64,000 nucleotides of DNA from Neovahlkampfia damariscottae (taxonomy: Eukaryota > Heterolobosea > Selenaionea > Neovahlkampfiida > Neovahlkampfiidae). The notes beneath the pieces were generated by a model. That model searched no databases, was not told the DNA's origin, and saw nothing but the letters and a program-made list of their open reading frames with translations. Shown here one piece after another: positions 20,204 to 29,781 of the stretch. Location of the stretch: contig JABLTG010000085.1 of the NCBI GenBank assembly GCA_016618085.1, positions 1-64,000 on the forward strand. The letters are read 5' to 3'. How positions within the stretch are numbered: position 1 is the first letter of the stretch; each line of letters opens with the position of its first letter. The translations under genes were made by a program, and so were the position numbers.

Positions 20204-20224
20204 ATTGGTCTATTTAAAACCAAT
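20204..20224. promoter_or_regulatory. Paired CCAAT boxes in a divergent promoter
   Basis: ATTGG at 20204-20208 and CCAAT at 20220-20224 lie between the divergent ATGs of the Ctf4 gene (20162) and the hydrolase gene (20260). The whole intergenic gap is only 97 bp, so both genes probably use these boxes. Confidence 0.55.
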
Positions 20225-20259
20225 CGTTCGATGGATCAGTTCAATTTTGAAAATAACAC

Positions 20260-20928
20260 ATGAAGAAGGTAATTTACACCTTCCATGGGATGTTTGGAAA
20301 TTCATTACAGTTGAAAATAATACAAAAACATTTGGAAAACTTGGGACATAAAGTAATACCATTAAATTACCACTGCAACCAAAATTTTGAAAAACTCACA
20401 AAAGAATTAATTAAAAAAATAAATCAGAACAACAATGAAGGTGCTTCAATTATTGCATTTAGCTTTGGTAATATAATAGCAAGAAATATTTTATCTCAAA
20501 GTTGCTCTCCTTTTGATACAAAAACAACAAAACTCATTCAAATAGCTCCTCCAAATTCAGGATCAGTTATGGCAAGAAAAATTGGAAAAAATCCAATTTT
20601 AAGAAACTCTTTATTATATTCTTCTTTGAAATCATATGATTTTGAAAATGATAATCTTGTAAATCAATTAATGGATCAAAGCTCAGATTATTGGAAATAC
20701 TCAGATGAATTTAAAATTCCAAAAGAAGTTGAATTGTATATTATCAAAGGTAAAATACCAAATTATTTAAATCCGGTGCTATTTCCATACGAAAATGATG
20801 GAACAATAGCTGATGTTGATTTGGAAATTGAAAACGAATTTGAAATGGAAACAGTCATTGGTCAGCATTCAATGATTTTGTATCGAGAGGAAATGAGAAA
20901 GAAAATTGAAAATATACTAAAAAAATAA
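20260..20928 (+). CDS. Alpha/beta hydrolase, lipase/PGAP1-like
   Basis: The 222-residue protein begins VIYTFHGMFGN, where HG forms the oxyanion loop. It continues with IIAFSFGNIIARN, the nucleophile elbow in the form F-S-F-G with the serine at about residue 69. It ends with NDGTIAD, a likely catalytic aspartate, and GQHSMIL, the catalytic histidine. The strand order suits the alpha/beta hydrolase fold, and the layout resembles small lipases and the PGAP1-like group. No signal peptide or anchor is visible, so it may be cytosolic. The nucleophile elbow has A-F before the serine rather than the usual G-x, a modest oddity. Substrate unknown. Confidence 0.75.
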   Translation: MKKVIYTFHGMFGNSLQLKIIQKHLENLGHKVIPLNYHCNQNFEKLTKELIKKINQNNNEGASIIAFSFGNIIARNILSQSCSPFDTKTTKLIQIAPPNSGSVMARKIGKNPILRNSLLYSSLKSYDFENDNLVNQLMDQSSDYWKYSDEFKIPKEVELYIIKGKIPNYLNPVLFPYENDGTIADVDLEIENEFEMETVIGQHSMILYREEMRKKIENILKK

Positions 20929-20978
20929 AAAATTGAAAAATATCATTCGACTTTTCAGGTTAAAAAAATAATCTTTAT

Positions 20979-20989
20979 CCAATCATTGG
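20979..20989. promoter_or_regulatory. CCAAT/ATTGG palindrome upstream of the WW-RhoGAP gene
   Basis: CCAAT at 20979-20983 and ATTGG at 20985-20989 form a near palindrome ending 26 bp before the ATG at 21016. This matches the motif seen before most genes in the window. Confidence 0.5.
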
Positions 20990-21015
20990 ACATCTTTCTT
21001 TTTTCTCTTCTTGTA

Positions 21016-22938
21016 ATGAACACAACCAGAAAGAAACAAAAACCAGTTTTGATTAAAGAAAAAGGTGATTGGAAACAATACTGGGACCCAAAATTCCAGA
21101 AACATTTTTTTTATAATACCATAACAAAACAAACCATGTGGACAAAACCAAATGAATTTTTCAACACCAAAAAAGTAGAACCAACTCCTATTGTTGAGGA
21201 CCCTGACGTGGTTAAAAAAGAAGAAAAAAAAAGAAACAAAGAATTCAGTTTTGAATTGTTGGCTGAATTACGTCCACAAGAAAATAGGAAAAGTGTAGCT
21301 GATTATATGAGTGATATGTTTGATATTGTGCAAGAGATTAGTGAAGAAAAAAGAAAAATTGATGAAGAAGAAAGAAGAAAAGAAATCATTAAAGTTTATA
21401 AATCCAAGGAAGTTGAGGAAGAATTTGCTTCACCAATTCAATCACCAGTCTCAGAACCCGATAATTTATCACCAAATGTACCTTCACTTAAAATAAAATC
21501 ACCTAGAAAATCTCCGTTAGACCTTGAAGATGAAATTATTGAAAATTCTCCACAAGTTGAAGAAGTTATTTCACCAAGAATGGAAAAATCACCAAGGGCT
21601 CCTATAGAGAACGAACCACCTGAAAAAAAGAGTTTTGGCAGTTTTTTGTCACCAAAACCAGAAGAAAAAAGAGTTAAAAGGAAAGGTTCTTTGATGGCTT
21701 TTTTGACACCAAACAATGGAAACAACGAAATTAAAAAAGGACGTTCCATCTCATTTTTTGGTACTAAGAAATCAAATGAATCATTTACAAACGTTCAATC
21801 ATTTCAACAACCTGTCAACACACCTGAAAGAGTAGTGAAAAAGAAATCTTTTCTTTCCTTTTTAAGTCCAAGAGGAAATGAAATTAAAAAGAGTACAACT
21901 GATATTTATAAACCTGATGCACCTGAAAGAAAAATATTTGGAACATCACTTGATGATTTGATGCTTCATCCATCAGAGAAATATCAAATACCAATTGTCT
22001 ATCAAAAGATTATAGATTTCTTGAAGACCAAAACCACAAAACCAAAGATTTTCGAAAAGAAAGGAGATTTAAACAATGTAGAAGCATTAATTAAAGAAAT
22101 CGAACAAAAAGGTGAAAAATTCAATTTTAAATCAAAAACAAATGTTCATGATGTTACAGAGTTATTTATGATGATGATAAGTGAATTACCAACTAAATTG
22201 GTACCAGAAGAATTGATTGCGTCATTTGCAAATATTGGTAAGCTAGATTCAAGTGTACAAGAAAATTCAATCAAGCAATTTATTCATACAGTTTACAAAC
22301 CAACTTATATTTACAGTTCAAGACTTTTCAGAAAAATAATTGAATTATTAGCTGCAATATGTAAAGGAAGTTATTATAATCAAATGAATGAATACCTTTT
22401 ATCAAAAATTTTAGTTCCAAAAATTTTTGATTTGAATTCTAAAAATTCACATGAAAAAGAATACATTGAAACTTGTTTTGAAATTTTAATTTCAAAATAC
22501 AAAAGAATATATATGGAAAGAGAAACTTATCGAAAAGATATGTCATTATCTATTTCAAAATCTATTGAAACACTTGACAAATCAGATATCATTTTTGAAT
22601 CCAATCAAGTGATGGAAGTTTCCTCAAAAAATTGGAAAGAAATGTATTTAGTATTATTGGAAAAAGCAATATATGTTTATGAATCAAATAAAAAACAAAA
22701 TGAAGATCCAGTAGTTATTCTTCCTTTAACAAAGAATACAACTGTTTTTTCAGTAACAGAAGATGAATTTCATCCTTATTCATTTTGTGTTGAAATAAAT
22801 GGAACATCAACAATTTTTGAATCATCTACTGAAGATGAAAGAGAAAAATGGATGAAAAATATTTTGAATCAACTTCAATCAGAACCAACAGAAGAAGTTG
22901 TTTATTCACCAAGAAGTCCAAGAAATTTTAAAGAATAA
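21016..22938 (+). CDS. WW, RhoGAP-like and PH domain protein
   Basis: The 640-residue single-exon protein has a WW domain at about 17-48 (WKQYWDPKFQKHFFYN, TMWTKP). A disordered S/P-rich region follows, with several S-F-L/S-F-F repeats. A RhoGAP-like fold lies at about 307-475 (IPIVYQKIIDFLK, DVTELFMMMISELPTKLVP) and a PH domain at about 530-625 (NWKEMYLVLLEKAIYVYES). The position of the catalytic arginine finger (GIFR in active GAPs) reads KIFEKKG, so GTP hydrolysis is probably not stimulated. A binding or scaffold role at membranes is more likely. The ATG at 21016 is taken because CCAAT/ATTGG boxes end 26 bp before it; the frame upstream lacks an ATG. Confidence 0.8.
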   Translation: MNTTRKKQKPVLIKEKGDWKQYWDPKFQKHFFYNTITKQTMWTKPNEFFNTKKVEPTPIVEDPDVVKKEEKKRNKEFSFELLAELRPQENRKSVADYMSDMFDIVQEISEEKRKIDEEERRKEIIKVYKSKEVEEEFASPIQSPVSEPDNLSPNVPSLKIKSPRKSPLDLEDEIIENSPQVEEVISPRMEKSPRAPIENEPPEKKSFGSFLSPKPEEKRVKRKGSLMAFLTPNNGNNEIKKGRSISFFGTKKSNESFTNVQSFQQPVNTPERVVKKKSFLSFLSPRGNEIKKSTTDIYKPDAPERKIFGTSLDDLMLHPSEKYQIPIVYQKIIDFLKTKTTKPKIFEKKGDLNNVEALIKEIEQKGEKFNFKSKTNVHDVTELFMMMISELPTKLVPEELIASFANIGKLDSSVQENSIKQFIHTVYKPTYIYSSRLFRKIIELLAAICKGSYYNQMNEYLLSKILVPKIFDLNSKNSHEKEYIETCFEILISKYKRIYMERETYRKDMSLSISKSIETLDKSDIIFESNQVMEVSSKNWKEMYLVLLEKAIYVYESNKKQNEDPVVILPLTKNTTVFSVTEDEFHPYSFCVEINGTSTIFESSTEDEREKWMKNILNQLQSEPTEEVVYSPRSPRNFKE

Positions 22939-22955
22939 AAAGTTTATTTGTAAAG

Positions 22956-23423
22956 TTACAAATTAGAAGAGAAAATTGAGTATTCTGGAAATTCTGGTAC
23001 ATGAATATCAATAAAATCAAGTTTTGATGGAAGTAACCCTAAAACATGTAATTTATAAATTCCTAATAAAACTATAACAAAATTCCATAAAACAAAAATC
23101 ATCTTTTGTAATGTTGAATTCTTAAAACTTGAAAAAGTTTCGTTGGTTGTGAAAATTGCCTTCAAAGGATTAAATATTGTCATGAAAGTTATAATTATAG
23201 GAAAAATATTAATTTGATTTCCACTCACGTATAATAAAAATGCTTGCATTAAGATTTGTTTTGATGGACTATTTGCTATTTCCCATGATTTCTTCTCTTT
23301 CAAAATTTCAAGTTTTTCAATTTCTTCTTTATGTATTGTTTCTGTTGAATTCTTGGTAAATCCATAAGGTTCTTCTAGTTTTTCATTTGTTTGTACATTA
23401 ATTGCCCACTTTCTTTTTTGCAT
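22956..23423 (-). CDS. EMC4: ER membrane complex subunit 4
   Basis: The 155-residue protein carries the EMC4 (DUF1077) signature: PYGFTKNS, EILKEKKSWEIANSPSK, LLYVSGNQINIFPIIITFM, and two membrane segments ending in IYKLHVLGLLP. EMC4 is part of the cytosolic and membrane face of the EMC insertase, which inserts tail-anchored and multi-pass proteins into the ER. Length is close to the family norm of about 180. Its 3' end is 18 bp from the end of the convergent RhoGAP gene, and its start is divergent from HACD with 73 bp between. The ATG at 23423 begins MQKRKWAI. The longer frame would overlap the HACD start. Confidence 0.9.
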   Translation of the reverse strand: MQKRKWAINVQTNEKLEEPYGFTKNSTETIHKEEIEKLEILKEKKSWEIANSPSKQILMQAFLLYVSGNQINIFPIIITFMTIFNPLKAIFTTNETFSSFKNSTLQKMIFVLWNFVIVLLGIYKLHVLGLLPSKLDFIDIHVPEFPEYSIFSSNL

Positions 23424-23496
23424 TTTTCTCAATTCTTCAAATTGGAAATGAATTTGATTGGATAAAATCGTTGTCCAACAGAAAAAAAAAAAAGTT

Positions 23497-24234
23497 ATGA
23501 GTTCACAAACTGCTCCTGTTAAAAAAGAAAAAAAGAAAAATATTCTTGTCACTTTATATTTAGTAATCTACAATGCTGCTATGTGTGGAGGATGGGGTTA
23601 TTTACTTTATTTAACAATTATGAATTATGTTCTTGGAAAAGGTCCTGAAAAAGTTCTTGAAACAATTTATTTTCCTCTTAAAATTTTTCAAACTGGTGCT
23701 GCTTTAGAAATTTTCCACTCATTATTTCGTTTTGTTAGTTCACCTGTTCCAACAACAGTCATGCAAGTTTTTTCAAGATTGTTCGTTTTATATTTTGGTT
23801 TAGGTCTTCCAGTTCCTCTTGAAGTATATTTTTTTTCAATTTAATTTTTTTTGAAGGATTCACAAAGTTGGGTAGTTACAACACTTCTCGTCAGTTGGTC
23901 AGTCACTGAAATCATTAGATACAGTTTCTATGCTTTAAATGAAATGAAATTACAACCTTATTTCTTGTTATACCTTCGTTATACAACTTTTATTGTTCTT
24001 TATATTACAGGTGTTGCTTCAGAATTAATCGTTTTATTTTATAGAATGCCATATATCAAAGAAAATAGACCATTTTCATACAATATGCCAAATGATTATA
24101 ACTGGGCTTTTGATACATACTATTTATTAATCATTGTTTTCCTCAGTTATATTCCTGGATTTCCTCAATTATATGGATACATGTGGAAACAAAGAGCATC
24201 AAAATTAGGTGGAGAAAAACAAAAAAAACAATAA
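23497..24234 (+). CDS. PHS1: Very-long-chain 3-hydroxyacyl-CoA dehydratase (PHS1/HACD)
   Basis: Two exons (23497-23823, 23857-24234) around a 33-nt intron give 234 residues. The multi-pass membrane protein shows YLVIYNAAMCGGWGYLLYL, LKIFQTGAALEIFHSLF, QVFSRLFVLYFG and SWSVTEIIRYSFYAL, with LLYLRYTTFIVLYITGVASEL after that. The tyrosine of the IRYSFY region and the glutamate of the VASEL region are the known catalytic pair. The enzyme dehydrates 3-hydroxyacyl-CoA in ER fatty-acid elongation. The C-terminal KLGGEKQKKQ is lysine-rich and could aid ER retention. Divergent from EMC4, another ER membrane gene. Confidence 0.93.
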
Positions 24235-24341
24235 ATTCATTTTTTTTTTAGTTTCCAACTTTTTTAGTTGATAAAAAAAACAAAATAAATTTTTTTTCTT
24301 GACCAATTAAAACTCTCTGTTTTTGTTGTTGAAAGAAAAAC

Positions 24342-25919
24342 ATGTTCAGACGGTTACTTGTTCATCAAAAAATTAAAAATGTTAAATCATTTCAAAAACT
24401 AAATTTTTCAAAAAATACTTTCAAATTCAACCAAAAAGGTTTTGAAAACCACCAAGAATTTTTTTTACAAGTTGATACCATGTTTCGTGAAGGAAATTTA
24501 AAAGAAATGAATCAACTTTTAGATGATAAAAAAATGGAATTAGAAAAAGAATTTGGAAAAAATCACATAGAATTGACTTTAATTCTTCTTCAAAGAACAC
24601 AAATGTTTTATCACCTTGGAAGATTTTCAGATGCTTTAAAAGAATCAACAGAAGCTATAAACATTTTAGAAGGTGAAATATTAGCAAAAAGTCATCATTC
24701 AATTTTGTCCATTGTGGACTATGAAAGATTAACAAATTTTTTTCTTCAACAAATCAACAAATACCTTTCTGATATAAAATTAGATAAAAAAGATGAAAAA
24801 ATTTTAAGACTTGATGAGACATCACTTCCTATTTTTAAAATATGTGAATCAAAAGAACAAGTTAATTTCATCATTGAAGAAATTTTATCAAGACATCAAA
24901 ACAATTTCACTGGAAAATTTAATTTAGCAAGAGTTTATTTAAAGAATGGTATGAAATCAGAAGCTTCTGAAATATTAAACAAAATTTTACAAAATGAAAA
25001 TTTGGATAAAAATTCTGTTGAATACGCAAAGGTTTTGGCACTTGAAAGTAAAGCAACAGATAATGATGAATTAGCATTAGAAGCAATGGAAATTTTCAAA
25101 GAAAAAAATCAATTTATTGAATTAGGTAAACAAGTTTTTGATTCTTATTTTTTTAGCAAGAACTATTGAATCAATAGCTACAAGAAAAAAAGATTTGGAT
25201 AACTTTTTATTGGCTTTGAAAATATTCGAAAAACATGATTCATCAAGAAAATACTGGTTTAGTTGTTTAGAAAAATACACATTTGAATTAATTTCTTTGG
25301 AAAAACAACATGAAGCCAAACAAAATTTGGAATTATTTTCAAGTTCATTATTTTCAATTCATAAAAATGAATCAGAAGCCATTGCTCAAAAACAACTTCT
25401 AACAGCTTTTTATGAAATTCAATTTGAAGATAAAAAAACTGGTTCAATCAAATTGGAAAAAATAAAAACAAATGATTTAGATTTGGAAATGCAAATTGAA
25501 ACTGCTAAATCTGCTGAAAGTTATGAAATCGTATGTAATTTTTATTAATTTATTTCTTTTTTAAGGAACTCAGTTCTGAAGAGGATTTTGTGCGCAAAAA
25601 TTTTACAGCAAATCAAATTGATGCAATGATTGAACATTTTTATGAACCAAAAACTGAAAATGAAGAACTTGCAGTTTATTCAATGATTCATCGTGGATTG
25701 AATCCAAGTATCAATAAACAAATGCCATTTGTTGAAAAAACTATCAAAGATATCAAACAAAGATTGGATAAAAAGAAGTCTACATTCGTTTTACCACCAT
25801 CAAATGAAAATGAAACAGATTTTGAAGAAGAAATCGAAGAGGAAGAAAATATTGAAGATCAATTTGCAAAATTTAATTTTGGAAATAAAAAAAAAAAAGA
25901 ACCATTTAGTGATCTCTAA
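24342..25919 (+). CDS. TPR-like protein with possible mitochondrial presequence
   Basis: Three exons (24342-25125, 25157-25530, 25566-25919; introns of 31 and 35 nt) give 503 residues in frame. The N-terminus MFRRLLVHQKIKNVKSFQK is basic and amphipathic, as in mitochondrial presequences. Helical repeats follow, including FYHLGRFSDALKESTEAINI (about 88-107) and KFNLARVYLKNGMKSEASEI (about 190-210), which fit TPRs. The C-terminal 35 residues are acidic. A CCAAT box at 24303-24307 precedes the ATG by 35 bp. No closer family can be named; TTC19-like or import-related roles are only possibilities. Confidence 0.7.
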
Positions 25920-26017
25920 ATATTTAGACGTTATTATTTTTAAACAAATCTTTTATTATCCAGCCAATCATTTTGTGTTATCGCTTCGTTCAGACAAAAC
26001 AGCGAACTATCAACCAA

Positions 26018-27693
26018 ATGAACTTCGATTTCAAGTACATTGACCCAAACACAGGAATAAGTATTGTGCCTCAAAAAACAACTCAAAAGCGTAAAACATG
26101 CAAACAACTATTTCCTGAACAAACGAAAAAAACGAAATTGGATAGTTTTCAAACTCAGCTTTCATTATCACAGGAACAACTTAAGGACTATTTCCAGGCG
26201 GAAGATAACTTTTTAAAATACCAGATGGAGCAGTACGAGAAAAAAAAAACAGAAGACATAGATATTTACGTACAACTCGCCAAAGAAGCCGAAAGAGATG
26301 AAGAAGAACAGATTTTATTGCTTTCTGACGAAAAATCATCGTCAAGCATTCAAGAAGAAGATATTTTATATTTTGAAAATAATTATATCAATCTCAAAAA
26401 TTTGATCACTCCAGAAGAAATCGAAATCCATTCCTTGGAAGGTGCATCATTTGAAAACTATATGGATATTTTAAATAAGATAAATGGTTTCATTTATGGA
26501 AATTCAACAACTATTACACTGAAGAAGGAAAATGAAATCATTGCTACAGTTCAATATTTCAACAATGAAATTAAACATGTCAATTGTAGCTATTGTTATT
26601 CTCCATTTTGGTGTGAACATATTTGTGCTTCATTAATGTTTACCTGCAACCATCTTTTAAAAAGGGAATCAGATAATTCAGGATTATTCAATTTCTCAGC
26701 AATGAAAGAGTCAATTTCAGATTTTTATAAATCTGGTGACTTGAATACATCAGATTCAACCATGTTGAAAAATATGACGAATCAAATATTCATTTCCTTT
26801 AATAAATTGTATCCAAAGAATCCAGATTTAGCTATTGAAGTGATTAAAACATTGTCAGATGCCATTGTACATTTAGGATCACAACATTCTTATCATTCTG
26901 AACATTATTCTGTTCTGGATCATTTATGCATTCAATGGATGAATATTTGTGGAATTTTACAATGCCATGAATTGGAAAATAGTGTAAATAGATGGATTGA
27001 ATTGACAAAAGATCAACCATCTCCAAATTTCTCTGTTATTTTAGAATTGATCCAAAATCCTCTTGAAGGAGAAAAATTAACTCAAATTTATCAAGACGTA
27101 ACAAAGAATCACTAACCAATAACTTTCAACAGAACTTTGAAGTAGATTTACATGATCAAATTTATTCATTTATGGTAAGAATTGGTCACCTCTCTCAAAA
27201 AAGGGAATTTCAAAAATTACAAAAATTAGTGGAATTCTGTTTTCAAAAGATGAAAAATGAATCTGACTATGAACTCTTAGCTCAAAATGCAATGATAATT
27301 TACAGATTTTTGGAATCACCAGAAACTTTTGGATGTATTGCAAGTGGAAAAATATTTGAAAGTTATTTTGTTAATGATTCAATTACTTTATTTCTCCTTT
27401 TTTCTAAAGCAAGCTTGGAATCAATGAATAACGGAAACAGAGATTTTGTTGAAGAATTATTTGAAATTCTAAATTATATTTTAAAATTCTATCCAAATAT
27501 TAAATCTCATACCAATATGGATGAAAAAATGATGAATGATATTTCAAATTGGGTTTCAAGTAAAAATGAAATAATCTGGGATGAATTATTTCAATACAGC
27601 AAATCATTGGATTCTATTGATTCAAAACATATTTTGGTAGAAAAGATTTTTCCAAAACTATTCGAAATTATCCAAAATTTTCTTGAAGAATAA
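26018..27693 (+). CDS. SWIM-type zinc-finger protein (ZSWIM-like)
   Basis: Exons 26018-27097 and 27133-27693 flank a 35-nt intron and give 546 residues. The central motif CSYC...FWCEHICASLMF (about residues 190-208) is a SWIM zinc finger of form C-x2-C-xn-C-x-H, preceded by the usual beta strands (IIATVQYFNNEIKHVN). The rest is mostly helical. The N-terminal 80 residues are K/Q-rich and contain a PIP-box-like QTQLSLSQEQLKDYF that I do not trust. ZSWIM proteins act as Cullin substrate receptors or in DNA repair (SWS1). The ATG at 26018 lies 48 bp after a CCAAT box at 25964-25968. Confidence 0.7.
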
Positions 27694-27714
27694 AATTGTT
27701 TTCTGATATTCTCT

Positions 27715-29634
27715 TCATTTTTTATCATTGTTGGCAAGAATGAAACGATATCCAAAAATGAAGGTGAGAGTTGAAAATATCACCAAACATAAAATAATTG
27801 ACCAAAAACCAAATAAATTGTCATCATCTTGACCAATAACTTTGACATTCATTCCAAATAATCCACCAACAATTTGAAATGGAACTAAAACCGTTGCTGC
27901 AATAGTGATGTTGTTCATGAAATTATGCGTTGCTCTTGAACTTTCAGAAAGTTCAAATGATAGTTTTGTCAAATAATTTGAATGAGTATGATTCAAAGAG
28001 TCCCTTGAAAATTCCAATTTTTCAATACAATTTGCAATATGATCTAAGACATCTCTCATATGGGTTTGTGTATTTTTTGAAATCAATTCAAAATCTCTTG
28101 TAACAATCATTGAAACTATATTTTGTTTTGGATCCAATAAACGCCTCAACAAGGAAACAAGTTTTCTCAAGTTTCCCAGTCTCATTAAAAAATCTTCACT
28201 TTCTTTCTTGTCCAAAAAATAAATTAATTCATCAACATTTTCTGATTCTTGAATTGCAGTATTCACATCAATCATCAAAGTATCGATGATAGCTATTGAT
28301 TAGAATCATATTTATATTTACCATCCAACATTGAATACATCACCCAATCTGGTGATGGAATGTAAGTAACAATTGAATCCATCTTTTCAGGTGAAGTAAT
28401 GACAGTAGAATCTTTTTTCGACAATTGCCTTTCACTATCATATTTCAATAAACTGTCACTTGATTCCAGTGATCTTTTTCTCATACTTGATGCAATAACA
28501 TCAAGTAAGCTGTCTTCTTCAACAACAAGTTCATATCGATGTTCAATTCTTGATAAAACCTTTTCAATGATATTCAAAGGTTTTTGGTGAATTGTCAAAA
28601 CAAAATCTTGAAAAATTAATACATCTGTCGGTCGAATTGTATTATCATCACTATCTGGATAGAAAAATGAAAGATAAATATACTTTTTAAAAACTTCATA
28701 TTTCTCACCTGAATCATTTTGCAATAAATCTTCTTCAGTCAAAGGATGTAAAGAAAACATGTGTGAAATTGCATAAATATCTTCCGAACTTGGAGTTTCC
28801 ACATCAATCCAAACAGGTGAAACTGGAAATGATACATTTTCTTTTTTACACTTATCAAATGATCTCTTTAATCTTTTTGAACATTCTTCAAAAGAGTCAT
28901 ATAAAAAACATTCATAATCTAATCCAATGATCATAAACTTCTTTTTGATGATATTTAATTCTTCAAAAGCTTTCATCTAGAAATAATTTAAATAGAAAAA
29001 ATCAATACTTGAGTTTTTATATCTCTAACATTAGTTCCAATATTTGGTAACCTATTTCAAAGGTTAATTTTTTGTAGTTTTAGAGTTACCATGATTTGTC
29101 AATTTTACAATGTTTTGGTGTTGACATTTTGAATAAATTTTTTTTAGAAGTTGTTACTTCTTCTTCTTCATCGTCATTGTTATCAATTTCTATTGTCAAT
29201 TCTTCAAATTTAGAAGACCTTCTTTTCTTTTTTGGTTCATGTGATTTTGTCTCTGGTTTTTCTTTCTTTATGTGTTTTGCAACATTGACAAGATTGTTTT
29301 GTAATGTGTTGACTTTTGATTTTTCAGGCATTTGTTTTTTTGAGTCTGTTTCTTTGACAGGTTTTCCGTGAAGTACATTTTCCAAAATTTTAACATTTTC
29401 AGTTTTTGTTTTTTCTGTATGAATTTCTTCTGGTTTATGGATATTTTCCTTTGGTTGTATTGTCTGCTCTTCCAGTTTTGTTTCAGTATTTTTTTTTTCA
29501 AGATTGTTAGATTCTTTTTGAAGGTGTTCGTCGCTGGTGATGTGAAATATTTCACTAATATTTGGTTTGTTTGGTATTCGTGGTGATTTGGCCTGTTTCA
29601 GTTCAAATGATGTCCTCTTATCGTCCTCATTCAT
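27715..29634 (-). CDS. CorA-family magnesium transporter with long N-terminal tail
   Basis: Four exons (29090-29634, 29009-29051, 28322-28976, 27715-28292; introns of 38, 32 and 29 nt) join to 606 residues. The C-terminal two membrane segments flank the selectivity motif GMNV (VGGLFGMNVKVIG), which defines CorA/Mrs2/Alr proteins. The upstream cytosolic part has PVWIDVETPSSEDIYAIS, HPLTEEDLL and YIYLSFFYP, the typical funnel domain. The first 180 residues are acidic and lysine-rich, unlike bacterial CorA but similar in style to fungal Alr1, a plasma-membrane protein. CCAAT/ATTGG boxes at 29652-29662 are shared with the divergent LRR-RhoGEF gene. Confidence 0.88.
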
Positions 29635-29651
29635 TGAATTTGAAAAAGTTA

Positions 29652-29662
29652 CCAATGATTGG
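29652..29662. promoter_or_regulatory. CCAAT/ATTGG pair in the CorA-RhoGEF divergent promoter
   Basis: CCAAT at 29652-29656 and ATTGG at 29658-29662 form a palindromic pair 18 bp upstream of the CorA ATG. A further CCAAT at 29745-29749 lies 33 bp before the LRR-RhoGEF ATG. Confidence 0.5.
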
Positions 29663-29781
29663 TCAATTATTTTATTTGATAGATCCACTTTTTTTCTTTC
29701 GGATCATTGAAAATCTTCAAAAAAAAATTATATTTCTTCTTTAACCAATCAAACCCCTCAAAAAAATCAACCTCAATCGCC

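Noticed and set aside
25973-26017. An N-terminal extension of the SWIM-finger gene
   Set aside because: The extension has no ATG and overlaps the CCAAT box region. The ATG at 26018 fits the promoter spacing seen elsewhere.
29096-29744. Several open frames on the + strand opposite the first CorA exon
   Set aside because: They are reverse shadows of a lysine- and glutamate-rich coding exon on the minus strand. Their content is S/F-rich low complexity and they lack promoters.
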